From Lanius collurio (lineage: Eukaryota; Chordata; Aves; Passeriformes; Laniidae): a stretch of 64,000 nucleotides of DNA. Where the stretch lies: NCBI GenBank assembly GCA_020086605.1, contig JACBWW010000046.1, positions 6,183,354 to 6,247,353 of the forward strand, given 5' to 3'. A program made the position numbers and the translations under genes. The notes under the pieces were generated by a model that made no database searches, was not told the DNA's origin, and saw only the letters and a program-made list of their open reading frames with translations. Position 1 is the stretch's first letter. Each line of letters begins with the position of its first letter. Positions 52,301-64,000 of the stretch are shown in pieces.

Positions 52301-53321
52301 CACCTCAACAGCCCCGGGTCAGAGCTCACATGCTGCTGCAGCTCAGAGCATCATTCAGAACAGCTTAAAATCTGCAAATTCTTAAATGACTACAGGGGGA
52401 ACTGAGTTGGGCCAAAATAACACCTGGGGGGATTTTAGCAGTTTTCTTCTCATCTGTCCGTGCAGGCTCAGGGAGGTGACTCTTTGGACCCAGAGGTGAG
52501 AATTTCAAAGTTAAGCAAAACACATCCTAGAGATGTTTTAAAACTGTGGTTTGTGCTTTTTATGAGCTGTTTGAATTCTATTTCCAGCAAATTCTGTATT
52601 CATTACCTGTACTCTTTCTTGACTAGAACATGCATTTCACAGGCTCTGTATCATCCATAGCTGGAAAGTACCAGATTGACTCTACCCTTGACTCTAGCAT
52701 TTTTACTCACTCACATTGAAATTGAAACTTCTGTATGGTAGGAAGTCTCTGTTGTTTCCCTTGCCTTCAAGGGTGATTGCCGTCTAGTAATGCTAACTAG
52801 AAGATGCATTTTGCTTTTTCTTTCCAGCTGTGGTCTAGTCTCAGCAGGATCCTCGCCATAACAGCAGTCTGGGCTCTCTGTAAATGGGTGTTACACCTGC
52901 CTTTGAAAAATATCAGCAGCCAGCTCTGCTGTATTTTTTATTGCTGTTACAAATAACTTTAGACCACCAGCTTCTTTGTACCCAATGTTGTATAAGCAGG
53001 GCTGCTGGCATAGGAGGGGTGCAGAGCATGAACTTTCCAGAATGCCAACATCTGTCCCGAGAGGAGCAGAAAAAGCAGTAGAACTGGAAAGCCTTTGAGA
53101 TGAGTTATTTCAGAGAGGGAGGATGGAGTGCTGGTGTTATGTTTGGGAGTCTTTGCAGCACAAATCCACTTCCAAACAAGATGGAACAAAGCATAGGATA
53201 AACTTCTATGTGACTATCCACAACAGCTTGGAAAACTAAGTTTAGTGGCAGTCTGGAAGGATGTGCTTGGCACAACTGTTTCGTTTTGTTTCATTCTGAT
53301 GGCTTGAATGATGTAATAGAG

Positions 53322-53346
53322 AGAGTATGCTTAACAAGCATACTCT
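53322..53346. repeat. Perfect 11-bp palindrome with a 3-nt loop
   Basis: AGAGTATGCTT (53322-53332) and AAGCATACTCT (53336-53346) are exact reverse complements separated by AAC. An exact 11-base stem with so short a loop is uncommon by chance in a window of this size. Template switching during replication is a likely origin. No known element boundary is seen around it. Confidence 0.9.
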
Positions 53347-56300
53347 GAGGATAGCCTGCTCTGAGCTGGGAGGAACTGCAGATATCAGAGAGAACCAGAT
53401 GTGGAATTGCAGATAGTCTTGACAGATTGGAAAAGTAATCCATAAAAAGGCAAGTGAGTTCAGTAAAAGCAGTATGAAATAACAGCATTGGACTGAATCA
53501 GCTGCCTCATAGAGGATGCATAGCTGGGTCTGAAGTAGTTCTGGAAAAGGTATGTTGAGAATGAATCAAAGAATGTTATATTGTGAGTAGGACAGAAAAT
53601 GCCATGCAGAGATGTAAAAACAGCAGTGTCGTCTTCAGGACATGTGAAAAAATCTGTGTGCCTGCACAGCACTGATCAGGGGTTAGGTGGAGCACAGTGC
53701 CCCATGCAGGTACCCACAGCAGCAGGGATTGGGGGAGTAGCCTAAGGAAAAGCTTGGAGACTGTGCTGGGAGAGCTGGAAGAGGATGGTTTGCATAGTCT
53801 GCAGCTGAGAGTTTTAAGGAAGGGGGGGTAGATGTGACCACAGCCTTTAAATATGGGCCCTTCCTCAAGGAGGAAGGGAATAATTCCTGTTCTGGTCTAA
53901 ACCAGAAGTTCTGGGTTTCTGTTGCAAGTGGAGCAAAACTGCAGTTGAAAATCAGCTGTGCAGAGACTGATGTGTTGGGAGTCCAATGTCTGGGAAATAC
54001 ACGATTAATGGATAAAAAGAAAATAGGTGATCTGAGTGGGCAATGGGGAGATATATCACTTCACTACTTTCTTCTAGACCTGCTTTTTAGGATGCTTGTA
54101 GGTGGGCTAACAGCCTTCCATGAAAACGAATTTAAGCAGTGTTTTGTACGTAATTGCACTTTAAAACTTCTCTGTAAAAGTGAGCTGCTCCAACACTGTG
54201 AGGAGGAAAGCATTGCTCTTAAGCAGAAGTTACCTGATGTATTGGTCCAGGGTCAATGTTCAAGGGAGGTTGCAAGGTTGCAGTTCTTACTGACTCAGTT
54301 GGTAGCATAATTTCTGAAATGTCATTAGCCTGTAGAAAGGACTTGCAGATAGGGTGTGTTCAGAGCTGGCTTTCAACTGCAGCGAGTGACAACTGGGCTC
54401 TGTGAACACCTATCTGAGAGGTAACACTCGCTATTGATGGGACTGACTTGACAGATCCAGCCTTCTTTGTTTTCTAGTTGAAAACACACTGTTTCCATGC
54501 TATTTTATGATGTTTGCCAGTGGAAGGTGTTTGATCCAGGAGTGAGATGGACAGCTATCTCCCTTCCCTCCAGCACAGTTTTCTACCTGTGTGAAAAGAG
54601 TAGCGTGGTGCAGCACTGGAGGTGGCTGGATGAGCCATGCAGTGCACTGGAGATAAAGGTTGTGCCACTCAATCCAGCTGGCATTCCACTTGCTCAGCCC
54701 TGGAGCAGGTCGCTTAGGGACAAATGGTAGTGAGCACAAAGCACTTAAATGGAGGTGGTGCATTGGTGGTTTGCGGTCTGGGAGGGGAACTTTGAAACTG
54801 CAAGACTTTATAGGATTGGTGAAGGATTTAGATCTTGGGCATTACCAGGTACCAAGTCTACCTCCTAAGACCTCTTTTTTTCTTAGAGAGCAGATGGCAG
54901 CAGGGGTAGACCTGGAACAGCATGTGCTGCTCAGTACATGTTCTTAGCTGTACTGCATGGACACAGGAATGCAACCCTGAGCTTCCCACTTTTTGCCTCC
55001 CACTGCTGCAGGTCAATTCATGGTCTGTGGCAGTTCTGCAGTCTGCCCTGCAAATGTGGGGCAGACACCATGGTGATTGAAGTTGTGTTGTGCATGAGAA
55101 AGCCATGCAAGGCTGTGGCAGGAGCGAGGATCCACGGCCAGGAGAGAGCCTCTGTGTGCATGTGGTGAGTGAGATGGAAAACGGGGAGTATTTCATGCCT
55201 CAGCACTGGAGCGACAGGCACTGAGTAAGCAGGGCCAGCACATCTCTGAATGTGCCTCCCCACTGAGTTCCTCTTGGAGAGGTGGAAATTTGCTGCTTCA
55301 TGTAGAGAAAAGTTACGTCAACAAGCTGTGTTTTGGTGCCTGGTTTTGTGCAAAACACAAAAATCTGTTCCTGCCTGGTCTCTTTTCATTTTTTCTGCTG
55401 TCAGTCATTGCACAGGTCATCAGTGTCTGTGGAAAAGACTGTACAGTCAGGGCACCAACCTTCTGCAGCCTCCTTTTCAAGCTGCATCAGCTTGAAGATT
55501 TTCACATGAGAACTGCTGATGAATGATGAGACATAGTGTGCAGTCATTAAAACCAGAAAGGTGTGTCTGGAACCCCTCACTGGTGTCCTGGATTAAAGAG
55601 ACTGCAATGAACTGCATTACTGGGATACATGTGAGCAAGTGTTGGGGTTTGTGCTGAAAACCTTGTTTCTGCAGCACAGTTCAACTCACTTCAGCAGCCA
55701 GGGAGGAGAGAATTTGTGCAACATGCCTAGGGAAGGTTCATCCAGCCTGGTGCAGTACCCAGAATGCCCTTATTTGCATCTCTCCAAGCTAGGATGCAGA
55801 TGACAAGGTGCAAACTGCACACAGCCAGATATAATGCAGATTTTTCCAATGAATTTCAGTGTGCTGCCATCAGTGCTGCACTCCAAACAGCTGGCTTTGT
55901 TGCAGTGCAAGCGCTGTCACGTTAGCTGGTGTCAGATGCCAGCCATTTACACTATACGCCATTACAGCATGACTTAAGTTGGCAACACAGAGTCAATCAC
56001 ATGCCAGCAGCCTACTGTATGGGTGGGAGAGTGTGTGGGAAGAAAGAGGGAAAAGATACTCTTATAAAACCCTTTAATGATTTATTTTTAATATCCATTT
56101 TTTAGGCCTTGGAAAGTGCAGTCCATATGCTTTTCCCTCCTGGCTGTAGTTGGCAAATAAGCTGATGAATATGGTCCTTCAGACTTCTTCCACTTTGTGA
56201 GGAGCTAGAAAATGCAGCTATATTTAGCATGTTACCAAGGCCAGCAGCAGTCTGTTACTGGGTGGTGATTCCCTGGCTGCAGGCTTGTGTGCCACTCGGG

Positions 56301-56996
56301 ACAGGGTGGCAATGTGCCTGTCCTGAAGTACTCAGGCTAAATTGACAGCAGCAAATTTCAAATTTTACAAGAGGATGGCTGCACTGGTGCCAGCAGGCTC
56401 AGTGTGCTGCTTTCCAACACAGATCAGTCTCTGAGCACCAGGCACCTTCCCAACATGTGCAGTGACCACTCCAGGTGCTGTGATGGTGCTTTTTGGTGCA
56501 ACACTCAGCTTGGAGAATGTATCACCTGGTGTTCTGTGCACGGCCCTGGAACTGTCCTGTACCCTATGCCGAGTTTTTGATATGCTGGAGCCACAGCTAG
56601 TCCCTGCAGGAAAACTGTGCCTTGTAGCATAAATATGCTCATCTAAAACTTGGGGGCTTGACTCCTGTTGTATTTACTCATGTTGTATTCCTAGGCCACA
56701 CAGGTGTAAAATGGACTTGTCCTTATTTATCCCCAGCCCGGTACCCACCCAGCAGATTTGCTACCAGTTTCCTGTTGCTTTCCTTGCTCTGTTGGAGCTG
56801 GTACTGAGCAGTTCAAAATGGCAATTCCTTTGTCCTTCTGGAGGCTTTTGTAGAGCTGAAATTGGTCTTAAAGCGTGTGTGTGTTTCTGGGAAGTACCAA
56901 GAACTGTGGTTGTTGTGATGGAAGGGTAGAGGAAAGGCTCAGCCCTACCAGTGTTGGAGTTTAGAGGGTACTAGTGGTGCCTATCACTACAGAGCA

Positions 56997-57031
56997 AGAC
57001 ATCTTGGAAGTTATTACATAGCAAGATGTCT
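56997..57031. repeat. 10-bp inverted repeat with a 15-nt spacer
   Basis: AGACATCTTG (56997-57006) and CAAGATGTCT (57022-57031) are perfect reverse complements. Each arm is preceded by AGCAAGA- or GCAAGA-like words, so there is also a short direct repeat. It may be a chance hairpin in the second intron. Confidence 0.6.
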
Positions 57032-60000
57032 GAACTGGGAACATTTTGTGTCACTCTGTCACATCATCAGTTCCTAAAATTCGTCTGAGAGATGAAGTTA
57101 CTATGGTGCTGGAGAGGGCAGCTCAACTCAGCTGTGGCTTCCAATACACCCTGGTGAAACAGTGCTTGGTGGTGCTCAGGATCAAAATGTTGGTGAGGAG
57201 GAGTTGACCAAAGGTATGGGTTTGAATCTGAGTGTAGCAGTGATTCATTTAGTCTTTCTGAGTCCTCGAAGGCCTGACTGACAGCATTTCACAGCCTCTG
57301 CTCTGCAGCAGCATCTGCACAGCTCTGTCTCTTACAAATTCGTGTCCTTTAAACCAGTAATAGTGTGGGCACTGGTTTCAGCTCTGTCTGCAAGACTAAG
57401 GCCTCGTGCTGTATGGTGTTTTTTTATTGGTAGTAAAAATGTTCTGTTTGTAGAATCCCGTTAGAATTAAACAAACTGCTTTGGGAGGAAAAAAACATAG
57501 AACAAAGCTTCACACTAAGCTGGGGTTGCTGATATCAATGATATTCACAATATCAGTTGAAATAGCAAAGTCCTTCTCAAGTTGAAGTCAACTGTGTAAA
57601 TATTGTTTACAAAAAATAGTAGTTCTTTTTATCATCTCCATTCCTGTGGTGTAGAAACATCTACACAGATTTATTCCAAATTTGGTAGAAATAAGTGTTT
57701 TCCCAATCCAAAGCACTTGTGCCAAGTTACAGTCAGGAGAAATTTCTGAGACTGGTGTGTAAGCCTATGGAGGCTGGAGCTTAGAATTGAGCAGCTGCCT
57801 GGCCATGGACAGCCTGTGGTTTCATGAGGTCTGCTCCCAGTCAGCAGCACCCCTGGAGGTGGGACACTGCAGATATGCTCTGAGGCCAAACCCTGGACTC
57901 TTGCTGGGTCCCAGATGATGGGAAGGACTGTAGAGATGCTTGGCCCGTGCAGCCATGAGAAGGATGACCCAAACCTGCCTAGTGCTGATGAGTATTCTCC
58001 TTGTACAAGAATGTGGTTATTTCCTCTGTAGTGGCACTGGGTGTCTAAACACCATCCAGCTGCATTGTGCCATTTTACCCTCACTTCACACAGATGTGAG
58101 AAAGTGTTTGGTGACAAAGATTCATGTCCTCAGGGGCAGTGAGCAGTTAACTTACTGCTGGGGGTCTGGGGCTGTTGGATTGCCGAGAAGCCAAAACAAT
58201 AGCATTAAAAAGCCTCTTTCTTTTTGAGTTGTTGGAAGCCACTGGGCTCTTTCAGGAGCAGGGCAGAGTTTCATTACACAAAGCCAGGCTGCTAAAGTTT
58301 GGAAGTGGATTTTTTTCCTGTCCCACTGGGTGTAGCACATCACTTCTTGCATTTAATTATTTGTCTTTTGTTTAACTCTGATCTCCTTGGAGCAGATAAG
58401 AGAGGAGTATGTTCCCATGATGCATGTCAAACAGCCCCTTTTAAGCTATAGTCAAGCTCTGCAGCCCTCTCCCCAGTGAAGCTGTTATCCCCACCAGGAA
58501 GGGGGCATAGAAAAGCTTGGAAATCTCAAGCTGCTCTACAGCAACCGAGCATGCTGGTGAGCCTGGCTGGGGATTCAAAACCAGCCCCTGCAGTGGGACA
58601 TGGTGTTGGCTTTTTGCAGTGGTACCTGGGCTGTCCAGTGATTCCACTTGTATGTTTGCAAAACCTTAAAGAATTCCCAGGAGAGTATCCTGGATGCATC
58701 AGGGGCTCATCCCAGGAGGTTACCACCTGAGCCTTGGATGCAGTGGTATGTAACAGCTGTATCCTTGTGGAGCTGGTTATGGGGTTACAGCTCTGCTGCA
58801 CGCGATCCTGCTAACAGGGACAGCTACATGGGGTCGTCTGATGTGCCCCTTTTGGAAAGTAAATTTAATTATACTGAGACTGAGAACTCTGTGCCCAGCC
58901 CTTGACCAGAGTGTCTGGGACAGGCTGGGTAATGGATGGTCCTGCACCTTTGCTGGCTGCAGGAGCCATTATTAATTATCTGTCATGGAACAGTTACGTG
59001 GCTTCCAGGTCTGGCCTTATTTTAATAGGCTCTGAATAGCTCAACAGAATTTGTTCCTCAAAAAAGTCACTATTTTTGTGTAAAAGTTTTATAAATAAGC
59101 ATAAAGTTACATTAGGTATTTCATGTATTCTGTATGCCTTTTGTTTCTTGAGGAAGAAATTAAATAAGAAAGGGGAGAAGAGAAATACCTTATTTTTCAA
59201 GAACGATTTCATCTTAATGACAACATTTGTTACTAGCTTTCTTACTCAGTGATTTATTGATATTTATCTTCTTGTGTCTACTTGCAAACACTATTAAAGT
59301 AAGGCACAGTTCATACGTTTTTTAAGTGACGATCTCAGTGGGTTTGCAGGGATAACATCAGTGATCTCTTGCTTTTTAGGAGCCACTGTCATGGCCAGTG
59401 CTTATGATTATTGCAGGGGGTAAGGAGTCAGTGATGCAACGTGCATCACTTTTGAAAAATGAAAGCATGAAGGGAGAAAATTGCTTCAGTTCTTCCTCCT
59501 GTGACTGCCTGTTCTCAGCATCTCAGGGTACCTGCATGTTGTGGATCAGAGGTGCTGCCTTACAGAGCTGTCCTCTTCAGTTTTTATCCAGTGCAGCTGG
59601 GGAAGTGGTGGAGACAGTTTTGTTTCTTGCTGTCTGGTTGTCAGGGCCAATTAAGTGGTCTGGTGTTGGGAAGGAGGGGAAAAGCAACCCATGCAAGGAA
59701 ACAGGGAATTTTTATTGTTGTTTCTGGAATTGTTGCCTAGCTTCTGAAAGTGCTAGTGTTTGTGTTAGATTGTTTGGTGTTTTTTCTTACAACAATCATT
59801 TTAGTGTCAGGAAGCCTGACATTTTGGTTTAGCTTGATAGTATTCAGTTAGTGTTACTGCAGGAGAAGTCATGTTGCTCTTCTCTTCACCTACTATCTGA
59901 AAATCACAAAAGAGGCACAGTAGCTACCAAGCCACTTCCACCTCCACGATTGTTTTGTTCCAGTAACCCAAACAATCCTTAATTAAATTTCACTGGCTGC

Positions 60001-60046
60001 CCTGGGTGGTACATTCACTGAAATGCTATTCCATTATGTTTTTTAG

Positions 60047-60211
60047 GGCCGGTGTACCCGAGAGAACTGCAAATATCTCCACCCTCCCCCACACTTAAAA
60101 ACACAACTTGAAATAAATGGACGCAACAACCTGATCCAGCAGAAGACGGCCGCAGCCATGTTTGCTCAGCAGATGCAGTTCATGCTACCAGGCGCGCAGC
60201 TACAGCCAATT
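60047..60211 (+). CDS. MBNL3: Muscleblind-like protein 3, coding exon 2 (residues 59-113)
   Basis: The 55 codons start [20 protein letters not shown] and end QLQPI. The exon is bounded by the acceptor TTTTTTAG (ending at 60046) and the donor GTGAGT (60212), both in phase 0. It supplies Cys61, Cys66 and His70, completing zinc finger 2 as CX7CX4CX3H with Cys53 of the previous exon. A highly conserved linker with the ...[12 protein letters not shown]... core follows. That stretch lies between the first and second finger pairs and carries no catalytic function. RCTREN and the [11 protein letters not shown] run agree with MBNL3. The next segment, with zinc fingers 3 and 4, is not in the window. 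The 113 residues here are roughly a third of a typical muscleblind-like protein. Confidence 0.95.
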
Positions 60212-63200
60212 GTGAGTTACAGCCATGGATCCATCGGGTTCATACTGCCCCTGTTCCTCCTCTGTTCGCGAAGGCCCCAGCCCTGTGCCTGAGCTCAGGT
60301 CATTGTCTGTGCTGCCCAGAATTGGGCAGAATCTTCCAGAGGAGTGTCTGATGCTGCCTTTGCATCTCCTTGCAGTCTCTCTTTTCCTCTGATAACTGAG
60401 GAGCTGTGAGATTCAGAACATCAAGTGGAAGGTGCCACCAGGTGCTTATTTGACCAGTTGATTTATATACATCCCAGAAGTTCCGAGTGGCTCAGTTCCA
60501 GTGGATCCTGTTTCAGATAGTTGTTTTACACTAAGATGATGCTGACTCCCTTGGACTAGATGTGTTGCACCGTTGGACTAAAACTGGGGAAGATGAGTCC
60601 TGTCTAGACTTTAATACTTTTTTTATGTCTGAGAGTGTGACCTATTTCACTGTAGTTGTCCCAGCAGAGAGTTATGGTAATGTCACAACCCTGTCACTTG
60701 TTTTTCGTAGTAATGGTGATTTTAGAGTAACAGCAGGAAAAATTTGCTTCTCTTCATGTAGGAAGGGAATCCTGTGGGAGACAGATATTTGCAGAGCAGG
60801 TAGTTCAGAGAAGCCTTCACTGCCTGTCCCTGCTTTGGCTTGTCAGTTAAAACAGGTTTCAGGCTGGAGAAGCCTGTTATGCCAGAGAGTGGATGGCTTG
60901 TGTCTGCTGGTTGATGTATCTGGGAGGGGATGACATCTGTCAGCTGAGTTTTAGTCTATCATAATGTATATTATAAGAACTGTCAGAGGTCTTGAAGCAG
61001 CTCTTCAATGCTGATGTGAATAAGCTGCACTGAGAGTTAATTGGGAGTTCTCAGTTTAAAGTTGGGGCTGAGTATCTTTCCTGGGGCAATGTGCACGTAG
61101 TGTGCTGCAGTTGGGTGAGGCTGCTTGTGCTATGCCACAAAGGAGGACTGGCCAGATCTCTTGGACAAGCTCTTTTAGCCTGAAGGTGTCAAGTCTCTGA
61201 ACCAACCTGAACTTGGCCTCCTGGTATCCCACCTACAGCACTTGGCCTCTCTGCCCATGTGGATCACAGCATCTGTCACCCCAGCTTTGAAAACCTCAGG
61301 TGTTTCTGGTTTATTCTCACTAGAGAACAGTGGAGGATTCCTCCTCGTTGGAGGCTGTTGTGATGTTTGGTGTAAGAGCTTGTGATGGAGCTGTTTCAGC
61401 AGGGGAAAGCTGCCCAGTGGCCCTTCATGACGATGGTCTGCCACCAGACTGGGGCATTTCCTCAGTCCGGCATACTACTCCTGTGTTTTGGGAGCTTTTC
61501 CGTTTGCCATCACTCTGATCATCATGTGTGTCTGCTAGTAGCTTTGTCTTGGCCCTACCATATAAGCTAGGAAAATGCTGTTGATTCTTCCCATTTTGAA
61601 GATGGAAAGGTGAGAGAAAATTGGCCACGGAAAAGGTCTTTAGTTGTGCTGTGCCTTAGGCTCCTATCTGCTGTAGTCTTGCACCTCTTTTTTGCGGGGT
61701 TTGAAAGTATGTCCGCATCAGAAGGAAATCCTGAATTCCCACAAAATAGTAGCACTGGTTTCCAAGCCTGGTACCAAAAGCAAACTCTTCCTGTTTGGAG
61801 TTTTCCTCTATGGGGAATTCTCGGTGGGCACTCTTTGGCTGGCTATTCAAAGCATATTTGGGATTTCCTCTTTGGAAAGTTCCCATCTTCCCACTTTGCA
61901 ATCTTGCGGGTCCAGTATGCTTCTAAATTTTACTCCTGCTTTTTAAATTGCCTCTGAGGCTGAATGTGTTGTTTTTTCTGGTTAGCGTTCTCATTTCAGA
62001 GGTAACCTTATCTGATGAGAAAGGCCCCTGGTTTCTAAATTGTGCCATGAGGGAGACATGGACAAAGAAGAAAATAAAAATTTGTTCTGCAGTGACTGCT
62101 CCCTTCCTGCTTTCCCACACTTTACTCAGAGTAAACAAGCTCCTGGTCTGGTTCCTGCAGCCCAACTTGCTCCGCACCAATTTCAGGACAAACAAGAGGT
62201 TGCTCTTTCAACTGCCTTTGATTTCCCAAAGATGCTGTCAGTAGAAGCTGACTTTAAGAATTTTTTTTCTCTCTAAATGAGAAGGGTGGGCCCTCCTTCT
62301 GGCTACACATGAAATTCGTCAAGGCAGAAAGTATTGGATCAGATGCAACAGCAGAACAAATCCCATGTGATCTGAAAGCTAATCAATGAGGATGCCTGCT
62401 TAATTGGGATGCTTGCCAGAGATGAGATTTGAAACAGCATGCTTAATAGCTCCAAACAATAGCCAAATGCCTAGACATTTTAAAACGCAGTTTCACCAAA
62501 AGTTAAAAAAAAACAAACAAACCACCACCAAAAAACCCCCCACCAAATCCAAACTAAACCAGCACTTGACATAGCAGCTTTTCTCCAGACTTCTGAAATG
62601 GCCTTGAATGTGTCTGGGAGCTGGGCTCTGGCATTGATAGGAAGAGCTACTTTGGTCAATATTGTGTCTGGTTTCTCAGATTCTCAGATTCTTTGCATCC
62701 TGTGTGTGCCAGTGCAAGACCACACAAAAAGTGCTGCACCTTGGGCCTAGTCCCCACCCTCTCCATCCTGCTTTATCCCTTTGCAGCAGTGTGGGACAGA
62801 CTTTCAGAATTGACCATGGAGGTGCTTCAGCCCAGGGTCCAATTGATGTGGTGGAGCAGGGCACTGGTTTGTCTAGTGCTTCCCCATTAGTGCCCAAACA
62901 AGCTGTTGATGGAGCACGGCAGTGGTGACACTCCTGCCCTGCAGCTGCCTCTGCTGCTGCCTAGGGAAACTGTTTCGTCTCTTTGTTTTCAAGCTCTTCA
63001 TCTTCTCTTCCTGTCAAGGTCTTTGCAGACAGGACTGTCTTGATAGTTTTGAGTCACCCATTCCCCTGAAGACAGCCCAGACTTCAACCCAGCCCTTTGT
63101 CCCCTCTTGGGGCATCAGGATCCTGCTGCCACTCCTTGGTGCTGATGGAGGGGTTAAAGCAGAGGGTGAGCAAATTGCTTGGCCAGTGATGCTCGGAGCA

Positions 63201-64000
63201 AGTGCTGGAGCTGATTTTAACAGCTGTTTTGCACAGGCATTTGTTCCATGCAAATGGAAAACCTGATTTATATCTCAGCCCCTAGTCAAAGGCATGCTAG
63301 GAATGAAAAAACATACATACCCAGGCCCACCCAGGAACTGCTATCTACCAACAGACATTGCTATGGAGTGTTAACACCTGTCTTTTACACTACAGTAGCC
63401 CACAAATGAGAGATCCTTTGAACTAAGAGAGTGTCTTTGCAGTCTGGTTGGGAAAATGAGCATCTGTGGTGGTAGGTGGCTGGATGCTGTGGCTGGTTGG
63501 ATTCCCTCCAACATGTTCAGCCTTCATGCTGGAGGGTGGTTTTACAGCCAGCCAGCCCCATGCAGTTACATTGGAGGGGAACATAGGTTTTTGAGTTTTC
63601 TGACAGCATCAATAATTTTTAATATCAAGGTTTTCAGTCTTGATATTCAAGATCTTTATCTTCAGTTTCTCTTACCAGACTGTAAGTTGCCATTGTTTTT
63701 TGTACGTTTTCCATATATAGCTGCTTAGTGGTGACCTGTCTCCTCTCCTTCAGGCTATCAACACCTCTGTATTTACAGTGGGCCTCTCATTTTCAGGTTT
63801 TCCCTTTTTTAGGATCTGAGGTAACTCAGAATCAACACTTCCTCGCTGAGACAGCACTTGTGTTTGACAAAACACCAACCACTCCTCTGCCTTCCTCTTC
63901 ACACCTACTCTGTGTTTCTTCTCTGGCTTTAGCACAATTTCTGCTGGGCAAATAGAATGCAACTTCTAGATTGTTAACAACATCAGCTGTTCCAGGTTCT
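60212..64000 (+). other. MBNL3: Start of third intron, non-coding, cut by window end
   Basis: It begins with a consensus GTGAGT donor and has no acceptor followed by a muscleblind-like frame before the window ends. No recognisable gene or RNA occurs on either strand. The only nameable content is an A/C-rich tract near 62505. Open frames of 60-120 codons here look random. Confidence 0.8.
62505..62560. repeat. A/C-rich low-complexity tract
   Basis: AAAC, ACC and CCACC words follow a run of nine A. It is the complement-like counterpart of the T/G-rich tracts elsewhere in the window. No transposon body was recognised nearby. Confidence 0.75.

Larger units (their letters stand above)
33876..60046 (+). 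other. MBNL3: Second intron (about 26.2 kb), non-coding
   Basis: The intron runs from GTGAGG at 33876 to an acceptor TTATGTTTTTTAG ending at 60046. It splits zinc finger 2 between Lys58 and Gly59 at phase 0. On both strands I find no other gene, tRNA or protein domain. Named content is a solo LTR (37762-38684), homopolymer and T/G-rich tracts, and several short inverted repeats. An AT-rich, CpG-poor block at about 36900-37650 directly precedes the LTR. Other long stretches (for example 43000-49000 and 54000-59800) hold nothing I can identify. Confidence 0.85.

Noticed and set aside
57529..57556. CTGATAT ... ATATCAG inverted words
   Set aside because: Seven-base AT-rich arms with a 14-base spacer are expected by chance.
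1..64000. CRISPR arrays, operons, tRNA or rRNA genes, toxin-antitoxin or phage systems
   Set aside because: The window is vertebrate intronic DNA with spliced exons, and no such structure was seen on either strand.

Overview
This window is vertebrate nuclear DNA, most likely from a songbird (passerine). Nearly all of it is intronic and intergenic-type sequence. It holds two CpG islands, two spliced coding exons of one gene, a CR1 LINE fragment typical of birds, and a solo endogenous-retrovirus LTR whose ends I recognise as a family common in passerine genomes. There are no bacterial, phage or operon-like features. Almost every long open frame is chance readthrough of GC-rich, homopolymer or intronic sequence.

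The gene is the 5' part of a muscleblind-like RNA-binding protein on the plus strand, best matched to MBNL3. The window opens inside a CpG island with a probable untranslated first exon ending at a donor after base 504. A first intron of about 32.4 kb follows (505-32874). It contains a CR1 3' end at 13681-13812, a (CCAT)n microsatellite at 28706-28779, a possible ancient amniote repeat near 30310, and hairpin or homopolymer tracts.

A second CpG island (about 32520-32850) abuts a strong acceptor at 32874 and is a good candidate for an internal alternative promoter. The exon 32875-33875 carries a leader of about 827 nt with eight upstream ATGs, then the first 58 codons of the protein (33702-33875). 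These encode zinc finger 1 and the first cysteine of zinc finger 2.

A 26.2 kb intron (33876-60046) holds the solo LTR (37762-38684) and several short inverted repeats. The next coding exon (60047-60211, 55 codons) completes zinc finger 2 and the linker. The remaining 3.8 kb is the start of the next intron. Zinc fingers 3 and 4 and the C-terminus lie beyond the window.

The layout suggests regulation by promoter choice (two CpG islands about 32 kb apart) combined with translational control by an uORF-rich leader. I found no convincing undescribed biological system. The most interesting signals are the promoter/uORF arrangement and a set of near-perfect short-loop palindromes in the introns.
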